Notes under the pieces: generated by a model
Told to the model about the DNA's origin: nothing
Seen by the model: the letters and a program-made list of their open reading frames with translations, nothing else
Database searches by the model: none
Translations under genes and position numbers: made by a program
Origin: Xestospongia bergquistia
Taxonomy: Eukaryota; Porifera; Demospongiae; Haplosclerida; Petrosiidae
Reading direction: 5' to 3'
Assembly (NCBI GenBank): GCA_963965975.1
Contig: OZ014423.1
Coordinates: 2,356,001 to 2,420,000 of the forward strand
DNA length: 64,000 bases
Shown here: piece after piece, positions 1 to 11,589 of the stretch
How positions within the stretch are numbered: position 1 is the first letter of the stretch
How the letters are laid out: every line of letters begins with the position of its first letter

Positions 1-922
1 CATTGCCACATGTAAAATTGAATGTAGTCTGATTCTCTGCAGCTAATATCTTATAATACTGTCCTGATCTACCACTATAAGGAGTAAGAAGGAACTGTTT
101 TCCCCATGTTACTGTAGGTGGTATTTGCTCAGTGAGATGCTGACAGCAACAATATGGTGAACTGGGTACATTACCACACTCATGACCACTGACAACACTC
201 AGTGGTTTGTTTGATACTATATTAGTTCCAGTTATATCAACAGCTAGTGCTCCAAACAGAAATGTTTGCATTCTATGAAGTGTAATAGAGAAAGGAGTTC
301 CAGCTGTAATTGTCACGTTGGCACTACTTGGATTCTGGATATTTTCAGGCACAGTAACATTCTGTGTTGGGATAATAGTAACAGTTGTATTGTTTTTGAC
401 ACCAATAAGAAGTACTCCACTTAATGTGTGGTCAACTGTAGTTCCTGTAGACACAGCATAATACTGGTACTGATTTAAATCTGTAATATCTTGTGATGGG
501 TAAGCAACATATTCACCTATACTTGCATACTGGTAGTTAATTACCAGTACTGAAATAAGTCCTCCATTGTTTGTGTATACATGAATCCCTTTATTACGAT
601 TTGAATAGCTGTTGTCCAATGTAACTTGACTTACAGGAATATTCACATTCACTGAAGTTACATTAGTGACAGTTGCTGTTATTATAACATTATTGTAGTT
701 TTCAACTGTGAAGGACACGGGTGATGAAGAAGTAGTCATGATATACAACCACACATGTTCAGTTTGTTCCCAATAATTGCGCATAATCCCAACATAGAAG
801 TCAGTTCCATAACTGGATTGAGCAAGAGCACATGTCAAAATACCTATATATAATGTATAAGAAACAATTAAAACCTTATTGAAAATATTTAACTTACTTA
901 AGAAAATCACTACCTTCATCAT
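1..922 (-). CDS. IgGFc-binding/EGF receptor family, member 1 (5' end only, runs off the window)
   Basis: Exon 1 is 898-922 (25 nt) and exon 2 is 1-843, continuing past the left edge. The short intron between them (844-897, GTAAGT...TATAG) splits the signal peptide: splicing gives MMKVVIFLS joined to ILTCALAQ, a good secretory leader. Exon 2 then reads S-S-Y-G-T-D-F-Y and follows the IgGFc-binding N-terminal-type fold seen in members 2, 4 and 6, including the S-G-H-E-C-G-N-V-P segment and the P-P-T-V-T-W-G-K-Q-F-L-L-T-P stretch. Relative to member 2 it has one extra residue near the C-C-C run. I saw no stop codon in the visible part. The second IgGFc domain, EGFs and membrane anchor would lie outside the window. 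Function: probable secreted or surface binding domain (inferred from family). Confidence 0.85.
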   Translation of the reverse strand, partial: MMKVVIFLSKLNIFNKVLIVSYTLYIGILTCALAQSSYGTDFYVGIMRNYWEQTEHVWLYIMTTSSSPVSFTVENYNNVIITATVTNVTSVNVNIPVSQVTLDNSYSNRNKGIHVYTNNGGLISVLVINYQYASIGEYVAYPSQDITDLNQYQYYAVSTGTTVDHTLSGVLLIGVKNNTTVTIIPTQNVTVPENIQNPSSANVTITAGTPFSITLHRMQTFLFGALAVDITGTNIVSNKPLSVVSGHECGNVPSSPYCCCQHLTEQIPPTVTWGKQFLLTPYSGRSGQYYKILAAENQTTFNFTCGN

Positions 923-1074
923 AGTTTGTTGTAAAGTTTTAGATCAAAGGATTATTTTTTTTTCGGTCTCCTATAAACGAAATATTTACATTGTATTTTA
1001 AATTGTTTTGTAATAAGACAGGGGGCGGGGATAAGAAAATCTTGGGATATTAAACGGAGTAAGCACTTTGGAGG

Positions 1075-1146
1075 GTAAACAGATGAATATGTTTTTCCTA
1101 CTCCTATTTCATATACATTGTGCCACTCTACTCAAATTTCGTCTAC
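1075..1146. promoter_or_regulatory. Conserved 5'-flank block upstream of member 1
   Basis: This non-coding block begins GTAAACAGATGAATATG and ends GTCTAC, about 150 bp upstream of the member 1 start. Related blocks lie upstream of member 4 (26532-26604) and member 6 (52653-52706). Conservation in the same position at three paralogs, in otherwise drifting flank, suggests a core promoter or enhancer element or 5'UTR. It could also simply be duplicated DNA that has not yet diverged. Member 2 lacks a clear copy. Confidence 0.35.
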
Positions 1147-1314
1147 AATTTTTTTTGAAATGATTGTCCTACATCAAATGAATGACTAACATTACCTTTT
1201 AGTGATTTCTGATATGAATTGAGAAAATGATTGCAAAATATTTTATTAATTTTTAGAAATCTTTCATTGCATGTATCACTATTAAAATTAATTTGTTCTT
1301 CTAACCAATAATAT

Positions 1315-2185
1315 AACTATTTGCTACAGTACTAATAGTTTTCCTATCACAACTGCTATGAGGCAAGTTATGATAACTATCAAAACAAGTTGTGACAAAA
1401 GTATAACAGTGTATAAATGTATGATACTACAGTTACTATATTGTGTATTCAAAAATATATACTACTTTATTAGGTATAAATGTCACAATACTATAATATG
1501 TGAAGGATTTGCTCATTGTTGGCTTTGTTCATTGTGTTGGCTTTGTTCTCATCATAATTGTATTCATAACAGGCCAAGTCATCTGTGCCCACTCAGCAGA
1601 CATGCTTGATTGGTTAATATAACCAACCCATTTTAAACAGTGACATAATGAACTTGAAGAGATTGAAGTGCTAAAGAAATATTTGCATATATTAGCTGTT
1701 ATAATATTTAAAATATTTGTATTTTAAAATTCATTTTGGCATTCACAACTAGTTTAATCAAAATCTATAAACTTGGCACATATTAAAAACATTTTTTATG
1801 TGATATTGTAATGTGTTATTAATTCATCAATGCTATTAATTGTTAATATTCATAAAATGGTATTTTTAGCAGGTCACAATCTTTTCAAGTTTTTTATATT
1901 ACTAAATATTACCCAATTAAAAGTGTCTGCTGAGCATGCACAGAAGATACAATGATTGTTATCTCTGGTCTGAACAAAGCCAACATAACAAACAATATGG
2001 TTAGTGTACACTCCTTAATAGATTAGAGTATGTGATGTTTATATCAAATAAAGTAGCATGTATTTGTGAATACATAATATAGTAATGTACTGTCTTTATT
2101 TAAATTGTTTCAGCTTGTTATCATAATTTCACTCAGAGTAGTTATGACAGGAAATCTATTGGGATTAGCAAATATTCAAATTATT
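1315..2185. repeat. Long imperfect inverted repeat (foldback-type element)
   Basis: The left arm (about 1315-1615) and the reverse complement of the right arm (about 1916-2185) align over roughly 270-290 bp with scattered mismatches. Anchors in the same order in both arms are TTTGCTA, AGATTTTCCT-like, ATTATGATAAC-like, TACTTTATT, TTGGCTTTGTTC and the block CTGAGCATGC/CTGCTGAG. About 300 bp of AT-rich sequence separates the arms. There is no credible ORF. It is most likely a non-autonomous foldback or MITE-type element; a transcript would form a long hairpin. Confidence 0.6.
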
Positions 2186-2257
2186 GGTTTAAAGAACAAA
2201 TCATAAATTGAAACAATGATGCATACAATGGGAGATTTATTAATAAATAGCTTGATA

Positions 2258-2690
2258 TTTTCTGGCATATTATTCTTAAACACTCCCCTACTCATACTCT
2301 CGTCTTTATGACCCTCTCATGTTTTCTATATCCTTTTCTTGTACATCTGTTTCATTGCATTTCTTTATTCCTTCTGTTTCCTCGTTATAGAATGCTTTAT
2401 CCATATTCTATTAGATCCTGCTCATTGACAGAGTTTTTCAAAAGTAGAATTAAAAACATAATTTTGTATAATATACGGAGTTATGTAATTCTTTATTCAA
2501 TTTTAATTTTGATGCTAATATTAATCTTGATATTCTTAACTTTAGCTACCTGCTATTGAATGTCTTTTTGTCATTAAAAAATTAACTAGATCAACGAGTA
2601 GGTAACGATAGCCATGTTTTTGAGGGAGGGGCTGACATGAAGACCCACCCAGCAAAAAATAAAAGAGTTAATAAAAAAGATTGTACGAAT
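2258..2690 (+). mobile_element. LINE 3'-end fragment, copy 1
   Basis: The segment at 2390-2480 translates in one frame to Y-S-I-R-S-C-S-L-T-E-F-F-K-S-R-I-K-N. This resembles the C-terminal end of non-LTR reverse transcriptases (W-N-x-L-P-x-x-I-R...F-K-x-x-L-K). The same sequence, including the downstream tract containing TTTTTGAGGGAGGGGCTGACATG, recurs at 19570-19912 and, inverted, at 41275-41690. It is a 5'-truncated copy, as expected of target-primed LINE insertion. I cannot assign a clade. Confidence 0.55.
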
Positions 2691-3289
2691 AAGTAGGAAG
2701 GAGAAGATTGTGGCTTAGATCAAGTAGTGTACACAAGTTGTATCTTTTGATTTGGTCTGCTTCTTGATCTAATTAAGTTATAAGGCACTATATACTACTG
2801 AAAAACAGAGCCTGAGATGATGATACAAAAATGTATGCTACAAAATTGATCAGGAAAAACTAAATTCAAAAACTGAATTGGTAAAACAGATATCAATCAT
2901 TTCAAATCATATACAATCGATGAGAAATTTAAGGTACTGTCAATAATCATTACATCAGAATACAACGATTATTAGAAGAGAGAGAGAGAGAAAGATAAAA
3001 AGCAGGAATAATGAAACTACTACTATAGACTTACTTAGTAGATTTTTTAGGATTATCTATTTACCATTACTTCATCATCTTCATTAATTAATTTAGAAGA
3101 ACTACTTCTTTTTCCCTTTTTTCTTCTTCCATCTTGAATATATTAATTATCAGCTAATACAAATATAAACAACTAATATTTTAGACTTTTACCAGACATA
3201 GTTTAATTATCTAGTCATTACCATTATGTGCGTATAATGACAGCCAATCACCTCATAAGTTAATTACAAAATATTTCACATAGATTAGT
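2691..3289. other. Spacer, no gene seen
   Basis: AT-rich spacer with an AGAGAG microsatellite near 2980. Part of it (3030-3300) resembles the spacer at 55.3-56.0 kb and 19.0-19.4 kb, so it belongs to the duplicated block. No convincing exon was found. Confidence 0.5.
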
Positions 3290-3600
3290 CTGGTACATAA
3301 CAGTTTACTACTTTATCACTTTCTAATACAATTATATGAGAACTTTGAATGTATGAGTCAATCTGTACTGCTTTTATCTACTGACAAAAGTGGTTTATAA
3401 ATGCTAACACATTCATTATTCATGTAGTTGAGATCAGTTCTCAAGGATCTCTTGATGAACATGCTAATAATCTTCATTAACCTATGTTCCTCAGACAAAA
3501 CCAATTGAGAAACTGAGCGATTATCTCTTTGCATTAAGTAGTCATCTGTGTTACTGGTATGATAGTATATTGTTGTTTTCAATTATTTTAGTTTTTTTTA
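3290..3600 (+). pseudogene. Decayed copy of the small plus-strand membrane-anchor gene
   Basis: The sequence matches the intact gene at 55866-56560 in two pieces. The first resembles the E-L-Y-E-N-F-E-C-V-S-Q-S-V segment (3335-3390) but then jumps to the intron region. The second, from about 3412, matches the second exon (V-E-[IV]-S-S-Q-G-S) and the final L-C-Y-W-Y-D-S-I-L-L membrane segment. Codons between them are lost (for example, the part equivalent to D-L-H-I-P-I-G-K is followed by a stop), so no full frame survives. It lies between receptor members 1 and 2, where the block layout predicts it. Confidence 0.55.
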
Positions 3601-4155
3601 TATGTGATCTGAAGGCACTGATTTATTTATTTTAAAGAAAATTTGCAACAATCCCATTAGATTCAATTGGAGATAAAGACAGGGCAACATTTACAACAAA
3701 AGAAATGTAGTTTACTTTCAAATACTGTGTCCTTAGTCAGTTGTGTTACAAATTAGCTATGTGGAATCAAGACTTATTATTTTGTTAGTAGATACGGAAT
3801 AATTGATTACCAGTTCATTGTATAGGCTATAGACTTTTTGTTACTAGATTTAGCATTCCTCTATAAGCTTATTGTGTTCTTATATCATTTGTTCAGTTGT
3901 CTTACATACCTATATTTATTCTCATGTATTGTGTCAGTTTAAGATAAAGGAAACATAAAAAACAGCACTATAATGATCATGAGCATCTATTAGCAAAATA
4001 GATATGAAAATTGAGTCTAAAAATACATCATAAACCATTAACAAGCAATGAAATGAAATAACAATACAATATATTACATATATTAAGCAGCATATACAGA
4101 AATATTTATTAATAGTGTCGTTTTACAAAGATAACAAAAATAGGCAATATCAGCT
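3601..4155. other. 3' flank of receptor member 2
   Basis: AT-rich sequence downstream of the member 2 stop. Long stretches (3700-4080) are shared with the 3' flanks of members 4-7 (20.2-21.0, 28.9-29.2, 42.6-43.0 and 57.1-57.4 kb). It is probably 3'UTR plus spacer. No separate gene seen. Confidence 0.5.
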
Positions 4156-7100
4156 TTACAACTTTTCTTCTTCATTAAAGTTTTCATTGACTTCAAAGTA
4201 CAATGGATTTTGGCTAGCATTATCATCATCAGAAATGTCATATTTCTGTGCATTAAGTCTTCTTCGTTTGAGAACAAGAAAAACTATAATTACAGCAATT
4301 AGACAAATAACTAAAAGAAACAAACAAAGTAAATTATTAACTGCTTAATATAGAAAGTATTAACAATACCTGCAGTAACTATAACTGTTATTGGCACAGC
4401 AATATAAACACTGTTACTTGAACTTAAGAACTATACAATATTATAATACATAACCACATTACAATACATAACTTACTGATCGACTATCTAGAGTTACTGT
4501 TGGTATAAATTTAGCAGCTATTAAAAAATGAAAAAAAAGGTAACATATGTGTAACCAATAGCTATACTATTAGTTGTATCAAGTACATCAATATATCTCA
4601 ATTTTTTCTATTTTCTTACTTTCACAACTGAGCTCATTGTCAAGCAAGGAGAAACCTGAACTACATTCACAATGAAATGATCCATTGTCATTAACACATT
4701 TCTGACTACAACCTCCATTATTTTGAGCACATTCATTAATATCTTATAAAAGACATGATAATAAAAATATAATTTAGTAGACAACTAACCAAAGCAAGTA
4801 TGATCATCATTGCCTAAGTAATAGCCAGTCTGACATGTACATTGATAACTACCAACACTGTTATGACAATCTTGAGTACATCTAGTTAGATTGAGTGAAC
4901 ACTCATCTATGTCTATTGTAAATTAAGATATACTGAAAATAAATAATAATGGTAAATTTACCTGAGCAAAATATACTATTGTATAGATGATATCCAGGTT
5001 GACAGGTACATTGGAAACTACCTTCAGTATTTGTACATATTTGTTCACAACCTTTGTTTCCAATCTCACATTCATTAATATCTTTTTATCAGTAGGTCTT
5101 AAATAGTTTCAAGTAAATGATTAATTGATTACCTGTACAATTTTTTCCATTGGCATCAGTGTTGAATCCAACATCACACTGACACTGATAACTTCCTGGT
5201 CCATTGATACAAGTATGATCACAACCACCATTGTCATTATTACACTCATTGATATCTACATGTTAGATAGTGTTATGAATTGTTCAAAGAAAACTTCTTA
5301 CTGACCAGTACAATTATGTCCATCTATATTTAGGACATATCCAGAGTTACAGGAACAGGAGTAAGAACCAGGAGTGTTAGAACAAGTCTGTCTACAACCT
5401 CCATTATATGAAGCACACTCATTGATATCTGTAATAATAAATAATATAGTTATATAATTATTTAATAAACACTTGTCTATACAAACCTATACAGTTGTAA
5501 CCATCACTATCATTTCTATTATTATAACTATTATCATTACTATTACTATTATTATATTAATACTATAATGAGTTATGTCATTAAACCTATATTACCTTAC
5601 CAGAACAATGTAGTTTGTTATAAATTTGATAGCCAGAATAACAAGAACAGATGACTATACTGTTTGTTTGTGTACACACTTGTTCACAACCACCATTGTC
5701 ATTTGAACATGTTGGATTCACTAGTGCAATAATCAAATATATTAATATGATCATTAATATTGTTACACTTACAAGTACAATTATGTTGATCAGCCTGTAA
5801 AGAATAACCAGTACCACAAGTACAAAAATAACTATATAATGTATTGTGACAGAAGTGTTCACAACCATCATTGTTGATGTCACAAATGTTACTAGTATTA
5901 ACCTGAACTTCTACAATATATACTAACAAGATCGCAACAATTAATTTATTGGGTTACCTGGTCCATTGAGAAGTATTCCTGCTAGATATCCATAACCACC
6001 ATGAAGAGTAAATCCATACACACTGACATATATCTTCCCATTAGGATGACTATGACTAATTGTGTAGTTCCCATTAACTGTAGTATTATAACCATATCCA
6101 GTCACTGTCCCATACATATCATATATTGGAGCGAAATCCAGTGTTGTTAGTGTACCATTAATTACTACAGTCCCATTGTAGTATGTATCAGCTGGTATTG
6201 CTATACTGTAATGATTCGTTGGCATTTCAGGTAATGTAGTAAAAGTGACATTATGAGGATATTGTCTAATAGGAGGAACTGTCATTAACAATGGATCACC
6301 ATAGCCACTCACAGGATAATCACGACTAAATGCCAGTGCAGCAATATAGCATTTACTACTGCAGAGAACATAGCAAAAGTGACCAAAATTAGTATCAAAA
6401 GTAATGATATCTCCAGCAAAGTTCATTGTAACATTGGTATTGTTTTGTGGACATGAAATACTCACTTTAGTGTTATTTTCTGATACTATAAGTTTAAATC
6501 GTTGTCCATTACAACCATACAATGGTGTTAATAAGAAATGTGTTCCCCAATTAATAGTAGGTGGTATTTGTGTACTAATAGGGTCACAATCATCATAAGA
6601 TACTGGAACATTGGCACAGTCATGTCCTCCAACTACTGTTAATGGATGATTTGAGACTATTTTAGTTCCACTGAGATCAACCAATGTTGCTGCTATCAGT
6701 AGAGTCTGCAGTGAATGAAGAGTAATAGTATGACTGGACCCTGCTGTAATATTAACTAATATACTATTTATTTGAGCATTCGAAGGTAGTTGTACATTTT
6801 GTGTAGGTGTAATAGTCACAGTTGTATTGTCTCTACAACCAATAAGAAGGATTTGACTATATCTCCCACTACTTGTACCAGATGCAGATATTCCATAATA
6901 GATATATTCCTGTGTAGGCTGCTCATAACATGGTAGAGCTAGATAGGTTGAACGATGTGTACTTGTATATCCTATCATTACAATGGAGATAGGTTGGCCA
7001 GACACTGATTTAACATGGAGTCCATAATTACGATGTGTTACTTCTCTCACTTGTAAACTGGATGGTATTGTTACCAAGTCAGGAGAATTGACACTTGTTG

Positions 7101-7861
7101 TTCCAGTATAACTATAAGTTCCAGTCAATGATGAAATATTGAATTGAACTGGACTTGGACTCATAGTATAGATCAGCATTTCCATGAAACTACTAGCAGA
7201 GTGTTGTCTTAAGAATGCTATATTGAATTCTGTAGCATAACTGGATGCACTTAAGCTTGAAAATTTGCCTGTAAGAATTGAGTATCATGATTGGTTTTAA
7301 CAATATGAGATATTAAAGAATACTGAGTTGAGAAAAATAAATGTAATTGTTATACGTATTTTGATCCAAAAGTAGTACAAAAGTTTGCCTACTATAACTT
7401 ACTATAGTATAATTTTAGAATTTGTTTTTATTTCCATTTTTTCTGATGTTAAAAACAAATGACCACCAAATGCTAGGTTTTGTTATTGTTATTAAGAACT
7501 GATATATGCTATGATAAATCATGGAGATGATTATATTATAAATTATGGACGTGATTATTGTCAAAATCTGTAATATACAGAAATCCCACCCATAATTATG
7601 TAAATTGTTTTTAGAACAATGTATGCAATAAGTATTAGCATAAGCATAGGATATGTAATAAGCATATGCTAATCTAGTAAACACCAACATTAGTATATAA
7701 TATAGTAAATATTATCATATTTACTTCAAAAATGTTTAAAGTATCTACAGATAGCTTACAGATACGGTACTTTAATGCAAAATTAATACAGTTTGGTTCT
7801 AAGGTTTAGAGTTTGAGGTGTAGAGATAAATTATGATCTTCCATCACAGCTAAGACTAAAG

Positions 7862-7910
<49 letters not shown>

Positions 7911-9361
7911 ATTATATACTTATTATGTTAATTATTATCACAACACTTTATTGTCTTACCAGTAAGTTGCATTAGGTTCACTCCAGCACTGTAAGAGTAA
8001 CCAGTACCATAACCAAATCCATATACCAATATACTTAGTTTGGATTGACTTATAATAGTATGTGAATTTAAGTCAGTAATTTGTACTTGTGCACCATATC
8101 CAATAATATTGTTATCATTATAGATAGTGTTCCATGTTAATGATAGCACTGATCCATCCATTAATACTGTGTCTTGACTAGTAGCAGCAATATTGATGTA
8201 GTGTGACATGACTGGATAAGGACCAGATATAGGAGGAGAGATAAATGTTATTTTCTCAGAATACTGATCAATTGAAGGAATCATTGAAATTACAGGATCA
8301 CCAATGTTGTCTACTCTGTGACCTGCTCCTAACTGATTCACTAAGATAGGCTTGTCAGAAACAATAGAACAATAGACATTTGTACTTGAATATTTTGTGA
8401 TTGTACTTCCAGATGTTGATAGATATACAGTGGATGCATTTCCATTGCCACATGTAAAATTGAATGTGGTCTGATTCTCTGCAGCTAATATCTTATAATA
8501 CTGCCCTGATCTGTTATCATAAGGAGTAAGAAGGAACTGTCTTCCCCAAGTTACTGTAGGTGGTATTTGCTCAGTGAGATGCTCACAAAATGGCACACTA
8601 TTAGGAACATTACCACACTCATGACCACTGACAACACTCAGTGGTTTGTTTGATACTATACTAGTTCCAGTTATATCAACATCTAGTGCTCCAAACAGAA
8701 ATGTCTGCATTCTATGAAGTGTAATAGAGAAAGGAGTTCCAGCTGTTATAGTCACATTGGGACTACTTGGATTCTGGATATTTTCAGGCACAGTAATAGT
8801 GTGTGCTGGGATAATAGTAACAATTGTATTGTTTTTAACACCAATAAGAAGTACTCCACTTAATGTAAAATCAGCTAAAGATTCTGTAGACACAGCATAA
8901 TACTGGTACTGATTTAAATTTGCGATATCTTGTGATGGGTAAGCAACATATTCACCTATACTTCTAATCTTATAGTTAATTACCAGTACTGAAATAAGTC
9001 CTTCATTATTTGTATACACATGGATCCCTTTATTACGATTTGAATAGCTACTGTCCAATGTAACTTGACTTACAGGAATACTCACGTTCACTGAACCTGT
9101 GTTAGGGACAGTTCTTGTTACTATAACATTAGTGTAGTTTTCAACTGTGAAGAACACAGGGGATGAAGAAGTAGTCATGATATACAACCACACATGCTCA
9201 GTTTCTTCTCGAAAATTTCGCATAATTCCAATATAAAAGTCAGTTCCATAACTGGATTGAGCAAGAGCACATGTCAAAATACCTATATATAATGTATAAG
9301 AATAAATGAAAACCTTATTAAAAATATTTAACTTACTTAAGAAAATCACTGCCTTCATCAT
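4156..9361 (-). CDS. IgGFc-binding/EGF transmembrane receptor, member 2 (complete, 7 EGFs)
   Basis: Exons, 5' to 3': 9337-9361, 7960-9282, 5958-7268, 5773-5910, 5601-5720, 5306-5428, 5133-5255, 4962-5081, 4790-4912, 4620-4742, 4477-4517, 4370-4430, 4156-4310; total 3786 nt, 1261 residues. Start: the ATG at 9361, which begins MMKAVIFLS, matches the other members; the open frame upstream has no ATG. Order: signal peptide split by an intron; two IgGFc-binding-type domains of about 440 residues each, one exon apiece, rich in N-x-S/T sites; seven EGF modules, several of the D-I-N-E-C calcium-binding type; juxtamembrane exon; membrane helix ([20 protein letters not shown]) across two exons; K-R-R-R stop-transfer; tail with [10 protein letters not shown]. 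Probably a type I surface receptor with an N-P-x-Y endocytic or PTB-binding motif. A further EGF exon has decayed (5483-5514). Ligand unknown. Confidence 0.88.
5483..5514 (-). pseudogene. Relic of a lost EGF exon inside member 2
   Basis: About 30 nt match the 3' end of an EGF exon that is intact in member 6 (45542-45667) and member 7 (62169-62294), including the CTGTA-AG splice junction and the N-G-Y-N-C-like end. The rest of the exon has been replaced by an ATT/ACT-rich simple tract (5515-5560). Member 3 carries the same relic at 14622-14655, so the loss came before the split of members 2 and 3. Confidence 0.6.
7869..7908. repeat. (AT)n microsatellite in intron of member 2
   Basis: An uninterrupted AT dinucleotide run of about 40 bp in the intron between the two IgGFc exons. 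The paralogous introns of members 3, 4 and 6 have only short AT runs at the same place. Confidence 0.9.
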
Positions 9362-10051
9362 AGTTTCTTGTAAAGTTTTCAATCAAAGGATTACGTCCTC
9401 CTTTAAGCTAAAGAGATTGTATTTAAATCGAAAATAAATTTAATTATAATTGCTCCTTCAAGTATATATATATATAGCTACTTTGTCTATATTGAAGCAA
9501 ATAAAAGCTGCTTCTTTGAGATTGATGCGAATGTAACTCAGTGATTGTAATCACGTTTTTTAATACCATAGAGTTTGCGGAAGTCGCATTATTTGAGTTT
9601 ATCATTAGGTACACGTGTAGTGTTTCTTCAGCTATCGATCGTTGAAGGAAAAACTTAACATAGCAAGTGGTAATAAGTCAGTTAATGTCACATGAGAAAC
9701 TGGAGAAACTGTAGGTAAGCAATAATTAATAATTTAAAGTGTTTTGATATAACTCTACATGATTTGAGATGATGTAAAGTAATAAATTGATCTGACCTAT
9801 CACTGGTGGATTTTTATCTAGACATGTTGTGGTCAGCTATTTATTATTATTGTTTCCAGCCACTTCTCTACAGGCCAAGGACTTTAAACGAATTTATAAT
9901 CACTGCTGTAATTGCTCTTGACTCTTGAGTAAATAACTTTTAATAGACAAAACTGAGTAGCTGTAAGAAGTTAAGTACTGTGCATTGTCTAAATAGATAA
10001 GCTTAAGTAATGTTTTTAATGAGAAACATGTAGGTGTTCAAACCTTTTGAG
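9362..10051. other. 5' flank of member 2
   Basis: Upstream region of member 2. It holds a short TATATATATA run at 9463-9476, about 100 bp before the start codon, which could serve as a TATA-like element. No ORF or repeat was recognised up to the border of the large repeat. Confidence 0.4.
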
Positions 10052-10508
10052 TGCCACTGTAAAATAGCAAATGGCATCCATATTTTTGTAACAGAATTCA
10101 GGAAGTAGTTATAAAGTAGGAATACATAGATACACAGGGTTTGCCTCATGCATTGATATGTTAGATTTAAAGACAAATTGGACTTTGATCTCTAGTCTGT
10201 TTAAATATATAGTAAACTTTACCTTTTGTAGTATAATTTCTGTATACTTAGCTTCTAATATAACTTAGTTATTGATCTTATTCACCATCACATTGTTCTA
10301 AATGTCTTATATACAGCTTTTGCATATCTGTGGTTCCAGATTCCAGTAAAGCAATTATTACATTCCTAAGCATGTCTGAACAACAATCACGCACATATAT
10401 ATAAAATAAGGTGAGATTTTGCTGCACCATTCAGATTAGTTGTCTCGTGCTAAGGCACTGGGCAATTACAAGTAAATAAAAATATTTTCTGAGAATGAAG
10501 CAAATATA

Positions 10509-10759
10509 GGGATGGGTAATATCAGCCCACTACAAAGAATGCAAACAAGATATATAGTAGGGATGGCAATTGCACCATACCTATCTAATAACACAGGCAT
10601 GGAATCCAACAATACATCACTGATAATTATTTAAGTGATTTAGATAGTTGATGTATATCCTTATTTGTTTGTGTTACTTGTGCTTGTAGTAGGGATGATG
10701 TAATTGTCATCCCTATCTTGTTTGCATTCTTTGTATTGTGGGCTGATATCACACATCCC
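10509..10759. mobile_element. 251-bp MITE with about 60-bp terminal inverted repeats, copy A
   Basis: The ends are GGGATG and CATCCC, flanked on both sides by TA. Terminal inverted repeats extend about 60 bp: the left arm contains ATATCAGCCCAC, then GAATGCAAACAAGAT, then AGGGATGGCAATTGC, and the right arm is its near-perfect complement. There is no coding capacity. TA flanks and this size fit a Tc1/mariner-type MITE. The same element lies at 32537-32787, nested inside the larger repeat. Confidence 0.8.
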
Positions 10760-11589
10760 TATGCATTTACTTCATTTTTTAATTTACTTTTTGATTAATT
10801 TTTTACATGTAAGTTTTTGATAGTCAGAGCAAAAGCTGCAACATGCTGGAAGCAGAGGTAGAATGATGAACAAATTCAACATTTGACCAACTGTGTTTAT
10901 GATGCTTAGAAGCCTCATCTTAACCTACAAAGCTATAATGAAGGGATGATCATAGAAAAAAATATTGCAAAGAATTGAAAAATTTTGATCAGTTTTAAGT
11001 GAGATATTGATTGCTTTTGTCAAAACATTTCACTGAACAATCCAGGCCATCCCTACATAGGCATTGATACCTTTCCTATTGATAAGGCTTACTTAATTAC
11101 TCAAAATTATGCTATTTTATGGAAGCTGAGGATGGATGTTCCAATTCCTATTTCTTCTGCGAACCTTGGCGCATTTAAAAATCCCAATTAATGACCCAGT
11201 TGATGAGTTCCAATTTCTTATTCCTAGTTCCATTTTGGCATGTGCACCATTTCTAGGCTTTACTTGTTACTTAATAAAACACAGAGTGTAAGTACTACAA
11301 GCCATCTCTAAAAATCAAGCATCAGCAAAATGTTTCCAGTGGGTTGGGTTCCTGACTTTGGTTGTATATTGTTGATCTATTGTTTATGGAAGCCAAGGAC
11401 AGACATTTGAACTTCATATAGCCCCATTTAATTGAAATAGGAATTGGGATGTCCATTCTCGGCATCCGTACTATTCTGCTTGGTACTGTTATGGTTACAC
11501 TTTCCAAAAACTTTGATCATTAACGAGGACAAACTGTATGCACAATAAGTATATTACAGGAATAAAAAGTACTAATTGATATAACAGTT

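Noticed and set aside
1358-1609. Open frame of 83 codons between members 1 and 2
   Set aside because: It lies in the left arm of the long inverted repeat, has biased low-complexity composition and is not kept in the right arm.
4115-4348. Plus-strand frame over the tail exon of member 2
   Set aside because: Antisense to the well-supported terminal exon; not conserved as a frame in the other members.
5587-5883. Long hydrophobic minus-strand frame across two EGF exons, also at 23010, 31233 and 47880
   Set aside because: It reads through the phase-1 intron in the wrong frame for the first EGF; the splice model uses both exons in the correct frame.
6404-6598. Plus-strand open frame, also at 23828-24022 and 48701-48895
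   Set aside because: Antisense shadow of the second IgGFc exon, with no start context or splice support.
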